From Streptomyces roseolus (GTDB lineage Bacteria > Actinomycetota > Actinomycetes > Streptomycetales > Streptomycetaceae): a stretch of 64,000 nt of DNA. The notes under the pieces are model-generated. The model did not search any database. It saw nothing but the letters and a program-made list of their open reading frames with translations, and had not been told where the DNA came from. Shown one piece after another: positions 39,936 to 48,152 of this stretch. Made by a program: the position numbers and the translations under genes. The stretch spans positions 124,001 to 188,000 of the forward strand of contig NZ_BMTV01000001.1 of NCBI RefSeq assembly GCF_014649855.1, written 5' to 3'. Within the stretch, counting starts at the first letter, position 1; each line of letters opens with the position of its first letter.

Positions 39936-40982
39936 ATGCGTACGGGGGAATCCGTCCTGGGAGAGGCGGACATGTCACTGATCCACGCGCTCCAGGTCCT
40001 CCCCAGGGCGAGCTGGACCCAGCTGTCCACCGTCCTCGGGGCCGGTCCCGACACCCTCGCGCGCCGCTGGGACCACCTCACCGCCGGCGGGTACGCCTGG
40101 ACCTCGCTCCTCATCGCCCGGCGCGGGGGCGAGGCCGCGCTGTACGCCTGGATCGAGCTGGAGTGCACCGCCGACAGCGCCGAGGCCACGGCGATCGAGC
40201 TGTCCGGCGACCCCGGCACCCTCGGGGTGCACGCGGTGACCGGCGGCGCCGACCTGATCGTGCTGCTGATCGCGCCCGACCTGCCGGCCCTCGACGCGTA
40301 CGTCACCGGCCGGGTGCGCCGGCTGGCCGGTGTGCTGCGGGCCCGCACCCAGGTCGTCACCCGGATGCACAACCGCCCCTACCGCTCCCGGCTCGAACAG
40401 CTCAGCCCCGCGCAGGCCCGGCTCCTCGCCGAGCTCGGCGCCCTGGAACGGCAGAACGGGGCACGCGCGCGTGGGCCGGTCCACCCCGGCCAGGTCCCCC
40501 AGGTGACGGACCTGGACCGGCGGCTCGTCGCGGAGCTGGCCGGCGACGCCCGCCGGAGCGCCGCCGAGCTGGCCCGGCAGTGCGGCACGAGCGAGTCGAC
40601 GGTACGGCGCCGTCTGGAGGTCCTGTCGGCGGGCGGCGCCCTCCACCACCACTGCCAGCCGGCTCCCCGCTTCTCCGGGCGCCCGGTGTGGGCCATGGTG
40701 ACGGCGCAGCTGGCGCCGCAGGACGAGGCGGTGACGGTGGCGGCGCTGAGCCGGCTGCGGCGCACCCAGGTGATCACCTCGGTGACCGGGCCGCACAACC
40801 TGGCCCTCGCGATGTGGCTGGCGTCGGTGGAGGAGCTCCACGAGATCACGGCGCGGCTCGTCCGCACCGCGCCGGCGCTGCGGATCACGGGGACGGCGGT
40901 CAGCCTGCGCACGTACAAGATCGGGGCGCAGGTGCTCGGCCCCGACGGCCTCCGGACGCACCACGTACGCCCGGAGGTCTGA
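39936..40982 (+). CDS. Lrp/AsnC-family regulator with two AsnC modules
   Basis: A 348-aa protein of double length. The first HTH (MSLIHALQVLPRASWTQLS) is followed by an effector-like domain. A second HTH (DLDRRLVAELAGDARRSAAE, then CGTSESTVRRRLEVL) is followed by another RAM-like region (AVTVAALSRLRRTQVITSVT). Tandem AsnC proteins act as amino-acid-sensing regulators. The ATG at 39936 has AAGGAGG only 3 nt upstream. A second ATG at 39972 with GGGAGAGG at 5 nt is an alternative but would clip the start of the first HTH. It is divergent from the TPR gene. Confidence 0.85.
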   Translation: MRTGESVLGEADMSLIHALQVLPRASWTQLSTVLGAGPDTLARRWDHLTAGGYAWTSLLIARRGGEAALYAWIELECTADSAEATAIELSGDPGTLGVHAVTGGADLIVLLIAPDLPALDAYVTGRVRRLAGVLRARTQVVTRMHNRPYRSRLEQLSPAQARLLAELGALERQNGARARGPVHPGQVPQVTDLDRRLVAELAGDARRSAAELARQCGTSESTVRRRLEVLSAGGALHHHCQPAPRFSGRPVWAMVTAQLAPQDEAVTVAALSRLRRTQVITSVTGPHNLALAMWLASVEELHEITARLVRTAPALRITGTAVSLRTYKIGAQVLGPDGLRTHHVRPEV

Positions 40983-41134
40983 CCCCGCCTCCCCGCGGGC
41001 TGCGACCGGGGCCCTCCGGCGGGCCTGGGCGCGCCTCCCCGTGGCCGGACGGGGTCTTCCGGGGCCCGGGATCGCTTCCCCGCCGGCCGTCCCGGGACCT
41101 TCCGGGGGCCGGGGCGGCGTGGTCTCCTGGCGGC

Positions 41135-41434
41135 ATGGAGTTCGCCGTGTTCGTGACGCTGCCGGGTTTGGTCATCCTGCTGACCGTGATCGCCTTCGCC
41201 GACCAGTTCCTGCGCATGACCGGCCGGGGGAAGCGGCGGGGCACGGTCTCCTCGACCGGTTTCGAGCAGCTGCACGCCACCTTCTCGCCCGGCAAGCAGA
41301 GCGAGCTGAAGGAACGGCAGAGCGCCCTGCTGCTGCGCGACGACGAGGAGGACGGCGCGCCGCCGCACCGGACCACGGTGGACCTGGCGGGCGGGCGCGC
41401 GGTGATCAGGCTCCGGCCGGACGCCGGGCACTAG
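41135..41434 (+). CDS. Small membrane protein (DUF6191-like, 99 aa)
   Basis: One N-terminal TM helix (FAVFVTLPGLVILLTVIAFA) is followed by a basic then charged cytoplasmic region with SSTGFEQLHATFSPGKQSEL, matching small actinobacterial proteins grouped as DUF6191. Function unknown. The TAG stop is part of a CTAG into which a MITE-like element has inserted. Excision would keep the same stop, so the product is unaffected. No ribosome-binding site is seen; TCTCCT 6 nt before the ATG may be a weak -10 box of a leaderless gene. Confidence 0.7.
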   Translation: MEFAVFVTLPGLVILLTVIAFADQFLRMTGRGKRRGTVSSTGFEQLHATFSPGKQSELKERQSALLLRDDEEDGAPPHRTTVDLAGGRAVIRLRPDAGH

Positions 41435-41625
41435 GCCGTTTCTTTCGGATCAGGCCGGATCAGGGAGCGGCGTCCGGTGCGTGCGCTCGCAAGGCGGAGG
41501 AGGGAGTCCATGCGGTGGGGGCACCTCCCGGGCGAAGCCTGGGGGACATCGGCGACTGACGACAACGCAGCGAGCGTGCGTGCCAGACGCCGCGAGCCCG
41601 GCGTGATCCGAAAGAAACGGCCTAG
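41431..41625. mobile_element. MITE-like element with 22-bp inverted ends at CTAG
   Basis: A perfect 22-bp inverted repeat (CTAGGCCGTTTCTTTCGGAT plus CA, 41431-41452; complement at 41604-41625) bounds 195 bp. If CTAG is the duplicated target (41431-41434 and 41622-41625), the element is 187 bp with 18-bp ends beginning GGCCGTTTC. The inside has no ORF but contains a GGGCACCTCCC...GGGGGA hairpin. CTAG targets are used by some IS5-type (IS427-group) elements, so a non-autonomous IS5 derivative is the best guess. It is inserted exactly at the stop codon of the preceding gene. Confidence 0.8.
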
Positions 41626-41687
41626 CCACCCTCGGTGCGGCTCCTCCGGCCCCGGGCCGGGCGCCGGAGACCGGCCGCCGCCGGTGC

Positions 41688-41704
41688 GGGCCCCTTCGGG
41701 GCCC
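41688..41704 (+). terminator. Short hairpin upstream of SURF1
   Basis: GGGCCCC-TTC-GGGGCCC, a perfect 7-bp stem with triloop, lies in a GC-rich stretch between the MITE and SURF1. Confidence 0.4.
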
Positions 41705-41765
41705 GGCCGGGCGCCGGTTCGCCCCGGGGCGGGCCCCGGCTGACGGGGGTCCGGGGCCGTCCCCG

Positions 41766-41771
41766 TACCGT
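41766..41771 (+). promoter_or_regulatory. Leaderless -10 box (TACCGT) for SURF1
   Basis: TACCGT ends 6 nt before the GTG at 41778 and there is no ribosome-binding site. Confidence 0.45.
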
Positions 41772-41777
41772 GGGGGT

Positions 41778-42527
41778 GTGTACCGGTTCCTGAGGACCCC
41801 CCGCTGGTGGGGGATCAATCTCTTCGTCCTGCTGGCCATCCCGTTCTGCGTCTTCATGGGGACCTGGCAGCTGGGCAAGTTCGAGGATCGCGTCGACTCC
41901 CACCAGGAGGCCGAGCGGAAGCCGGCCGCGACCGCGCGGCAGGCCGAGCCGCTGGCGTCGCTGCTGCCGGTGGACAAGGAGACCTCCGGTCGCGCCGCCG
42001 AGGCACGGGGCCGGTACGGGAAGCAGTTCCTGGTGCCGGACCGCGAGCTGGACGGGCGGTCGGGCTCGTACGTGCTGACGCTGCTGCGGACGGACGCGGG
42101 ACGGTCGCTGCCGGTCGTCCGGGGCTGGCTGCCCGCGGGCGCGCAGGCCCCGGCGCCGCCGTCCGGCGAGGTGACGGTCGTGGGCGCCCTCCAGGCCTCG
42201 GAGAACCAGGGCACGAAGGGCGTGCGGACGGCCGGCGGGCTGCCCGAGGGGCAGCTCGGCATGATCAGCGCGGCCTCGCTGGTGAACGTCGTCCAGGACG
42301 AGGTGTACGACGCCTGGGTGACCCTCACCGACTCGCCCGCCGGGCTGACGCCGGTGCCGGCGGCCGCGGCGGCGGGCACCGGGCTGGACGCGAAGTCCTT
42401 CCAGAACCTCGGTTACACCGCCGAGTGGTTCGTCTTCGCCGGCTTCGTCGTCTTCATGTGGTTCCGGCTGCTGCGCCGGGAGGCGGAGGCGGCCCGCGAC
42501 GCGGAGCTGGGCCTGGCGGAGCACTGA
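41778..42527 (+). CDS. SURF1-family cytochrome oxidase assembly protein
   Basis: A 249-aa membrane protein with TM helices at both ends (INLFVLLAIPFCVFMGTWQL and WFVFAGFVVFMWFRLL) and an extracytoplasmic beta-rich domain, the SURF1 layout. The first TM is followed by the conserved GTWQLGKFEDR, and VVRGWLPAG is the typical central motif. It assists heme insertion into aa3-type cytochrome c oxidase. It is monocistronic with an 18-bp terminator. Confidence 0.9.
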   Translation: MYRFLRTPRWWGINLFVLLAIPFCVFMGTWQLGKFEDRVDSHQEAERKPAATARQAEPLASLLPVDKETSGRAAEARGRYGKQFLVPDRELDGRSGSYVLTLLRTDAGRSLPVVRGWLPAGAQAPAPPSGEVTVVGALQASENQGTKGVRTAGGLPEGQLGMISAASLVNVVQDEVYDAWVTLTDSPAGLTPVPAAAAAGTGLDAKSFQNLGYTAEWFVFAGFVVFMWFRLLRREAEAARDAELGLAEH

Positions 42528-42588
42528 CGGGCCCGTACGGCGCGGAGACGGATACGGATCCCGCACGACACGGGTACGGATCGGGTAC

Positions 42589-42630
42589 GGCGGAGGGGCC
42601 GGGGGAGCACGTTCCCCCGGCCCCTCCGCC
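42589..42630. terminator. 18-bp perfect bidirectional terminator
   Basis: GGCGGAGGGGCCGGGGGA (42589-42606) and its exact complement (42613-42630) form a stem with a 6-nt loop between the convergent SURF1 and sigma-partner genes. Confidence 0.88.
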
Positions 42631-42639
42631 GTGCCGGCC

Positions 42640-43914
42640 TCAGCCCTTGAGCATGCCCGTCCGGTAGAGCGTGCCGGCGCAGGCGCCGTCGAGGACCGTG
42701 GTGACGGTCGGGTCGCCGGGCTCCGCGGTGTAGCTGACGGCCACGCTGCCCGCGGCCGGCTCGGCGCGCAGGAGCTGGGTGGTCAGGCCGGAGTCGGTGC
42801 CGGCTTCCGTGCCCGTGCCGGTGCCGCCGCCGGTCTCGGCGCCGCCGGAGCCGGCGCCTTCGCCGTCGGGGGTGGGGGTGGGCGTCGGCTCGGTCGGGAC
42901 CTGGGTGGGCTCGGTCGGGGTGGGCGTCGGCTCGGTGGGGACCTGGGTGGGCTCGGTCGGCGTCGTCGGGGTGGCCCCGCCGCCGTCGGTGGAGCAGCTC
43001 GCGGACGGCACCCAGGCGAACTTCAGCTGGTAGGAGCCGCCCGGCTTGAGCAGGAGCGGCTTGACGTCCGCCGAGGTGGGGGGCAGCCCGGTCGCCGGGT
43101 CGCCGTCGAAGTGGCGGACGACCGAGATCCGGCCCGGGTCGGCGGCGCCGCTCGCCGAGAGGGAGATCAGGCCGGACCCCTCGACCCGGCAGGCCGATCC
43201 GGAGCCGTTGACGATGGTGAAGCCGCCGTAGACGACTCCGGTGGAGTCGGGGCCGCTGTTGTAGCCGCCGCCCGACCGGAGCGTGCCGCGGCCGCAGAGC
43301 GGGACGGAGCCCGCCGCCGAGCCGGGCTCCGCGCCCGCCTCGGACCGGCTTCCCGTCGGGTCCGGCTCGGCCTCGCCCTTGTCGGTGGCGCCCTGGGTGG
43401 GGCCGGTGGTCGAGGAGACCTTGGTGGACGGCGCCTTGGTGGAGGCCGGGTCGTCACCCTCGGCCTCGGCGCCGGTGCCCCCCTGGGCCTGCTCTCCGTG
43501 GCCTGCGAGCGCCGGGTTGGCGGTGGTGAGTCCGGGGGAGCCGGCGACGTGGATGAAGGCGGGGACGGCGGTGCCGATGAGGACGGCCGCCGCGGCGGCG
43601 CCGACGAGCGCCTGGCGCTTGCGGGCGCGCCGGGCGGGCACGGCGCGGCGGAGGTGGTCGAGGGTGTCGGCGGACGGTTCGAGCCCGGAGACGGCGCCGT
43701 GGAACAGGCGGCGCAGCGCGAGCTCGTCCTCCTCCTCGTCCTCACCGGGGCCGGGCTCGAAGTCCATCATCAGTCGTCCACTCAGCTCGTCACGTCCGAC
43801 GCGGGCCTGCTCGGCGCCGCGTCCGCTGCGTTCGTCGGGGTCGTGGCGCTCCTCGCCGTCACCGTGTCCGTCCCGCGCCTCGCGGACCGCGTCGTCCTCG
43901 TGCTCGCGGCTCAT
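42640..43914 (-). CDS. Membrane partner of the ECF-type sigma factor (putative anti-sigma)
   Basis: A 424-aa protein. The acidic N-terminus (residues 1-~90, with LRRLFHGAVSGLEPSADTLD) should be cytoplasmic. It is followed by a basic stop and one TM helix (ALVGAAAAAVLIGTAVPAFI, ~98-118), then a Ser/Thr/Gly-rich extracellular part and a folded domain with conserved Cys (PLCGRG, ACRVEG). A Pro/Thr repeat (PTEPTQVPTEPTPT) and a second folded portion follow. No HxxxCxxC zinc motif of classical anti-sigmas is present. ATGA overlap with the sigma gene upstream indicates a coupled regulatory pair sensing the cell surface. Confidence 0.7.
   Translation of the reverse strand: MSREHEDDAVREARDGHGDGEERHDPDERSGRGAEQARVGRDELSGRLMMDFEPGPGEDEEEDELALRRLFHGAVSGLEPSADTLDHLRRAVPARRARKRQALVGAAAAAVLIGTAVPAFIHVAGSPGLTTANPALAGHGEQAQGGTGAEAEGDDPASTKAPSTKVSSTTGPTQGATDKGEAEPDPTGSRSEAGAEPGSAAGSVPLCGRGTLRSGGGYNSGPDSTGVVYGGFTIVNGSGSACRVEGSGLISLSASGAADPGRISVVRHFDGDPATGLPPTSADVKPLLLKPGGSYQLKFAWVPSASCSTDGGGATPTTPTEPTQVPTEPTPTPTEPTQVPTEPTPTPTPDGEGAGSGGAETGGGTGTGTEAGTDSGLTTQLLRAEPAAGSVAVSYTAEPGDPTVTTVLDGACAGTLYRTGMLKG
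42882..42966 (-). repeat. 48-bp tandem repeat encoding a Pro/Thr spacer
   Basis: Two near-identical 48-bp units encode PTEPTQVPTEPTPTPT-type sequence inside the membrane partner. The repeat may expand or contract in length without a frameshift. Confidence 0.75.
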
Positions 43915-44627
43915 GCCTTGGCCTCCATGACGACGCGGAGGGCGGCGATGCCCCGGGACCCGTACGCCTTGACGGAGCCGAGCGATATCCCGAGGGTCTC
44001 GGCGACCTGGGCCTCCGTCATGTCGGCGAAGTAGCGCAGGACGAGGACCTCGCGCTGGCGGCGCTGGAGGCCCTTCATCGCCTTGATGAGGTCGTCGCGC
44101 TCCAGCTGGTCGTACGCCCCCTCCTCCGCACTGGCCATGTCCGGCATCGGCTTGGACAGCAGCTTGAGGCCGAGGATGCGGCGGCGCAGCGCGGACCGGG
44201 AGAGGTTGACCACGGTCTGGCGCAGGTAGGCGAGGGTCTTCTCGGGGTCGCGGACGCGCCGGCGGGCCGAGTGGACGCGGATGAAGGCCTCCTGGACGAC
44301 GTCCTCGCAGGAGGCGGTGTCGTCGAGCAGGAGGGCGGCGAGACCGAGCAGCGACCGGTAGTGGGCGCGGTAGGTCTCGGTGAGGTGGTCGACGGTGGTG
44401 CCGGCGACGGGGCCGTCGGCGGCCTTGCGCGGCGTCGGGATGCCGCTGACTCGCGCGCGGGATTCGGTGGTCACGGCGGTGGTCACCGCAGGACCGTCGA
44501 GCGGGCGCGGGCGGAGCGCGGCGCCGCGTCCGGGTGCGCCGACGACGCCGGGGCCCCGCAGGGGGAGCACGGGCGTGCGGACCCCGCGGAGCGGGGAGAC
44601 CGCGGGAATGTCGAGTACGTCTGCCAC
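43911..44627 (-). CDS. SigE-family (ECF-type) RNA polymerase sigma factor
   Basis: A 238-aa sigma-70-family factor. Region 2 reads YRSLLGLAALLLDDTASCED and VVQEAFIRVHSARRRVRDPE; region 4 reads LQRRQREVLVLRYFADMTEA and QVAETLGISLGSVKAYGSRG. It is preceded by a ~60-residue variable extension. The GTG at 44627 (VADVLDIPAV) is the likely start though its ribosome-binding site is weak; the frame is open to 44804. The following membrane protein gene overlaps it and is probably its anti-sigma. The region upstream contains the aspartokinase terminator and ~340 bp of lower-GC sequence. Confidence 0.85.
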   Translation of the reverse strand: MADVLDIPAVSPLRGVRTPVLPLRGPGVVGAPGRGAALRPRPLDGPAVTTAVTTESRARVSGIPTPRKAADGPVAGTTVDHLTETYRAHYRSLLGLAALLLDDTASCEDVVQEAFIRVHSARRRVRDPEKTLAYLRQTVVNLSRSALRRRILGLKLLSKPMPDMASAEEGAYDQLERDDLIKAMKGLQRRQREVLVLRYFADMTEAQVAETLGISLGSVKAYGSRGIAALRVVMEAKA

Positions 44628-44971
44628 GCCTGTTTGACTCGTGTTCCCCCGGAATGGTTGTACGCCCGCACCGCGTTTCTCTGCGGTGAGCTGTTCGTCC
44701 TCATGCGTAACCGTTCTCCCCCAATGCCCCGTCACCTCGCGTGACCGCGCCACGCTCGTGGGTGAACGCGGAGACGCGCCCCGCCCAACTCCTAGTTGCA
44801 GCACGGGGGAAGTGCATCGTCCGCCACCACATCACCGCAGTTCAAGGGGGTTATGGCGCCGGATTGCTCACAGGGTGTTCACAGATCCCACGAAGCCACC
44901 ACAATCGGATGCGCGACTGCGCCCGGCCGCTGGGAGCGGCCGGGCGCGGGGGGGGCCGGGGGGGCGGCGGG
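44628..44971. other. Intergenic region between ask and the sigma gene
   Basis: A 344-bp gap. It contains the ask terminator hairpin (44918-44946), a CAACT-CCT-AGTTG palindrome (44786-44798), relatively AT-rich sequence near 44840-44900 that probably includes the sigma promoter, and a G run (44947-44967). No asd gene is present here, although ask-asd is a common actinomycete operon. Confidence 0.55.
44918..44946 (-). terminator. 12-bp perfect hairpin terminator after ask
   Basis: GCGCCCGGCCGC (44918-44929) and GCGGCCGGGCGC (44935-44946) with a 5-nt loop, 26 bp past the aspartokinase stop. Confidence 0.75.
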
Positions 44972-46240
44972 TCAGCGCCCGGTGCCGCCGTAGACGACGG
45001 CCTCGTCCGAGTCGCTGTCCAGGCCGAAGGCGGTGTGGACGGCGGTCACGGCCTCGTTGACGTCGTCGGCGCGGGTGACGACCGAGATGCGGATCTCGGA
45101 GGTCGAGATGAGCTCGATGTTGACGCCCGCGTCGGACAGGGCGCGGAAGAAGTCCGCGGTGACGCCCGGGTTGGTCTTCATGCCGGCGCCGACGAGGGAG
45201 ATCTTGCCGATCTGGTCGTCGTAGCGCAGCGAGTCGAAGCCGATCGCGCCCTTCGCCTTCTCCAGGGCGTCGATGGCCTTGCGGCCCTCCGCCTTGGGGA
45301 GGGTGAAGGAGATGTCGGTGAGACCGGTGGAGGCCGCCGACACGTTCTGCACGATCATGTCGATGTTGATCTCGGCGTCCGCGACGGCCCGGAAGATCGC
45401 CGCGGCCTCGCCCGGCTTGTCCGGCACGCCGACCACGGTGATCTTCGCCTCGGAGGTGTCGTGGGCGACACCGGAGATGATGGCCTGCTCCACCTTGTCC
45501 CCTGTCGGTTCGTTGCTGACCCACGTGCCCTGGAGTCCGGAGAAGGACGAGCGGACATGGATCGGGATGTTGTAGCGGCGCGCGTACTCGACGCAGCGGT
45601 GCAGCAGCACCTTGGAGCCGGAGGCGGCGAGCTCCAGCATGTCCTCGAAGGAGATCCAGTCGATCTTCTTCGCCTTCTTCACCACACGCGGGTCGGCGGT
45701 GAAGACGCCGTCGACGTCGGTGTAGATCTCGCAGACCTCGGCGTCGAGCGCGGCGGCGAGCGCCACGGCCGTCGTGTCGGAGCCGCCGCGGCCCAGCGTG
45801 GTGATGTCCTTCTTGTCCTGGGACACGCCCTGGAAGCCCGCGACGATGGCGATGTTGCCCTCGTCGAGGGCGGTGCGGATCCGGCCCGGCGTGACATCGA
45901 TGATGCGCGCTTTGTTGTGGACCGAGTCGGTGATGACACCCGCCTGGCTTCCGGTGAACGACTGGGCCTCGTGGCCCAGGTTTTTGATCGCCATCGCCAG
46001 CAGGGCCATGGAGATCCGCTCTCCGGCGGTCAGCAGCATGTCGAACTCGCGTCCGGCAGGCATCGGAGAGACCTGCTCGGCGAGATCGATCAGCTCGTCC
46101 GTCGTGTCGCCCATCGCGGAAACCACGACGACCACCTGGTGGCCGTTCTTCTTGGCTTCCACGATCCGCTTGGCGACGCGCTTGATGCCCTCGGCATCGG
46201 CAACGGAGGAGCCTCCGTACTTCTGCACGACAAGGCCCAC
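44972..46240 (-). CDS. ask: Aspartokinase (alpha/beta type)
   Basis: A 422-aa enzyme phosphorylating aspartate, the first step to lysine, threonine, methionine and diaminopimelate. The N-terminus [20 protein letters not shown] is the kinase signature. [16 protein letters not shown] and [15 protein letters not shown] complete the catalytic domain (to ~residue 245). Two ACT domains follow ([40 protein letters not shown]), the site of Lys+Thr feedback. Actinobacterial ask genes also make a beta subunit from an internal start near the ACT region; this is possible here. The GTG at 46240 has GAGGAG 5 nt upstream. No asd gene adjoins. Confidence 0.95.
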   Translation of the reverse strand: MGLVVQKYGGSSVADAEGIKRVAKRIVEAKKNGHQVVVVVSAMGDTTDELIDLAEQVSPMPAGREFDMLLTAGERISMALLAMAIKNLGHEAQSFTGSQAGVITDSVHNKARIIDVTPGRIRTALDEGNIAIVAGFQGVSQDKKDITTLGRGGSDTTAVALAAALDAEVCEIYTDVDGVFTADPRVVKKAKKIDWISFEDMLELAASGSKVLLHRCVEYARRYNIPIHVRSSFSGLQGTWVSNEPTGDKVEQAIISGVAHDTSEAKITVVGVPDKPGEAAAIFRAVADAEINIDMIVQNVSAASTGLTDISFTLPKAEGRKAIDALEKAKGAIGFDSLRYDDQIGKISLVGAGMKTNPGVTADFFRALSDAGVNIELISTSEIRISVVTRADDVNEAVTAVHTAFGLDSDSDEAVVYGGTGR

Positions 46241-46355
46241 GTGCGCTCCTCGCTCGGTCGGTGCCGCAGCCCGCGCTGCGGTCGGCTCAGTCTAACGAGC
46301 GACCGAAAAACACCGACCGGATATCACATCCTGAGACACTGTGCTCAGAGAATGA

Positions 46356-47036
46356 TCAAAACTCCTTGGCCGCGCCCGAAGGGCGGCCGCGCAGGCCCAG
46401 GGGTCCGGCGATCTCCTGCAGCATGACCCGGCCCGCCTCTTCGGCGAGGTCGTCCTCGGTGAGGTCCTCGTCGGTGTCCAGGCCGTCGAGGGCGGCCAGC
46501 GGCTGGTCGAGGCGGACGTGGGCGACGAGGGACTGGAGAGCGCGGAGGGTGGCCGAGGCGGTGGGGCCCCAGTTGGAGAAGTAGGAGAACTGCCACCACC
46601 ACAGCGCCTCGGAGGTGCGGCCCGCGCGGTAGTGGGCGAGGCCGTGGCGGAGGTCGGCGACGATGTCCGCGAGGTTGTCCGAGATGCGCGCCGGGACGGG
46701 GGCCTTGCGGGGCTCGTACGGGTCGAAGACCTCGGAGAAGACGTCCACCGGGTCGAGCATCGCGGCGAACCGCTCCCGCAGGTCGTCCACGTCCGGCTCC
46801 GGGCCCGTGTCCGTCTCGTACCGCTCGTCCGGGACGATGTCCTCATGCGCGCCGAGCCGGCCGCCGGCGAGGAGCAGCTGGGAGATCTCCAGGAGCAGGA
46901 AGGGCACCGCGCTGTCCGGCTCGTCCCCCTTGGCGACCTCGGTCGTGGCGACGATGAAGCTCTCGACCGAGTCGGCGATCTGGACCGCGAAGTCGTCGGG
47001 GTTCTGCGTGATGGAGTGCAGCGTGGGGTCAGACAT
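46356..47036 (-). CDS. DUF5063-domain protein
   Basis: A 226-aa acidic soluble protein starting MSDPTLHSITQNPDDFAVQI, with SALWWWQFSYFSNWGPTASA-like aromatic core (EALWWWQFSYFSNWG). It matches the DUF5063 proteins that sit between recR and ask in actinomycetes. Function unknown. The ATG at 47036 has GGGAGG 7 nt upstream. It likely shares a transcript with recR, 56 bp upstream. Confidence 0.85.
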   Translation of the reverse strand: MSDPTLHSITQNPDDFAVQIADSVESFIVATTEVAKGDEPDSAVPFLLLEISQLLLAGGRLGAHEDIVPDERYETDTGPEPDVDDLRERFAAMLDPVDVFSEVFDPYEPRKAPVPARISDNLADIVADLRHGLAHYRAGRTSEALWWWQFSYFSNWGPTASATLRALQSLVAHVRLDQPLAALDGLDTDEDLTEDDLAEEAGRVMLQEIAGPLGLRGRPSGAAKEF

Positions 47037-47092
47037 CGAGGAGCCTCCCTGAGAGCTCACCGGCACCGGCCCGGTCCTCCCGCGCCCGGTCG

Positions 47093-47692
47093 TCATACAT
47101 CTAGCAGCCTCCGCCCCTCGAAGGCACGGCCGAGCGTCACCTCGTCGGCGTACTCCAGGTCGCCGCCGACCGGGAGGCCGCTGGCGAGCCGGGTGACCTT
47201 CAGCCCCATGGGCTTGATCATCCGCGCCAGGTACGTGGCCGTGGCCTCGCCCTCCAGGTTGGGGTCGGTGGCCAGGATCAGCTCGGTGACCTCGCCGTCC
47301 GCGAGGCGGGCGAGCAGCTCCCGGATCCGCAGGTCGTCGGGGCCGACGCCCTCGATCGGGCTGATCGCGCCGCCGAGGACGTGGTACCGCCCCCGGAACT
47401 CGCGGGTCCGCTCGATCGCGACGACGTCTTTCGGCTCCTCGACCACGCAGATGACGGTCCGGTCCCGGCGCGGGTCGCGGCAGATGTTGCACTGCTCCTG
47501 CTGTGCCACGTTCCCGCAGACCGCGCAGAACCGGACCTTCTCCTTGACCTCCAGGAGGGCGTGGGCCAGCCGGCGCACGTCCGTCGGCTCGGCCTGGAGG
47601 ACGTGGAAGGCGATCCGCTGCGCGCTCTTGGGACCGACGCCGGGCAGCCTGCCCAGCTCGTCGATCAGGTCCTGGACCACGCCTTCGTACAA
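47093..47692 (-). CDS. recR: Recombination mediator RecR
   Basis: A 199-aa protein of normal length, part of the RecFOR pathway that loads RecA at gaps. It has a helix-hairpin-helix ([20 protein letters not shown]), a zinc finger ([19 protein letters not shown]), and a TOPRIM domain ([36 protein letters not shown]). The start is a TTG at 47692, supported by AAAGGG 7 nt upstream and the standard [15 protein letters not shown]-terminus. It is downstream of ybaB, the common bacterial order. Confidence 0.96.
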   Translation of the reverse strand: MYEGVVQDLIDELGRLPGVGPKSAQRIAFHVLQAEPTDVRRLAHALLEVKEKVRFCAVCGNVAQQEQCNICRDPRRDRTVICVVEEPKDVVAIERTREFRGRYHVLGGAISPIEGVGPDDLRIRELLARLADGEVTELILATDPNLEGEATATYLARMIKPMGLKVTRLASGLPVGGDLEYADEVTLGRAFEGRRLLDV

Positions 47693-47751
47693 CGGAACGC
47701 CCTTTCCGGGTGTGCTCTTGCCTTCTTAACGGTAGTGGCTCGGCGTGCTCG

Positions 47752-48087
47752 CTAGAAGCCCAGGCCCGGCATTCCGCCCAGGCCCTGCGCCAGCGGGCCC
47801 AGCTTGGTCTGCTGGAGCTGCTGCGCGTTGTCGTTCGCGGCCTTGACGGCGGCCACGACGAGGTCCGCCAGGGTCTCGGTGTCCTCCGGGTCCACCGCCT
47901 TCGGGTCGATGACCAGGGCGCGCAGCTCGCCGGAGCCGGTCACGGTGGCCTTCACCAGGCCGCCGCCCGCCTGGCCCTCGACCTCGGTCGCGGCGAGCTC
48001 CTGCTGGGCGCGGGCGAGGTCCTGCTGCATCTTCTGCGCCTGCTGGAAGATCTGCTGCATGTTGGGCTGGCCGCCACCGGGGATCAC
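47752..48087 (-). CDS. YbaB/EbfC nucleoid-associated protein
   Basis: A 111-aa protein with the coiled N-terminal helix [20 protein letters not shown], the [20 protein letters not shown] beta core, and a Gly-rich end. YbaB dimers bind DNA and are usually encoded with recR. The GTG at 48087 has GAGGAG 6 nt upstream. The frameshifted TnpB-like gene ends 65 bp upstream, so the ybaB promoter region may be shared with or disturbed by that insertion. Confidence 0.92.
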   Translation of the reverse strand: MIPGGGQPNMQQIFQQAQKMQQDLARAQQELAATEVEGQAGGGLVKATVTGSGELRALVIDPKAVDPEDTETLADLVVAAVKAANDNAQQLQQTKLGPLAQGLGGMPGLGF

Positions 48088-48152
48088 GGTCACTCCTCGT
48101 GGGTCGAAGGTCGCCCGGTCACGTCTGGTGCCGGTGTTCCGAACGTCTCTGA

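Noticed and set aside
38309..40372. 687-codon extension of the TPR protein
   Set aside because: The extra N-terminal part is antisense to the AsnC-like gene and has shadow-frame composition.
44483..44704. 73-codon minus-strand ORF with a good ribosome-binding site overlapping the sigma gene start
   Set aside because: It is out of frame with the sigma gene, Arg/Ser/Pro-rich and without recognisable domain. A leader peptide is possible but unsupported.
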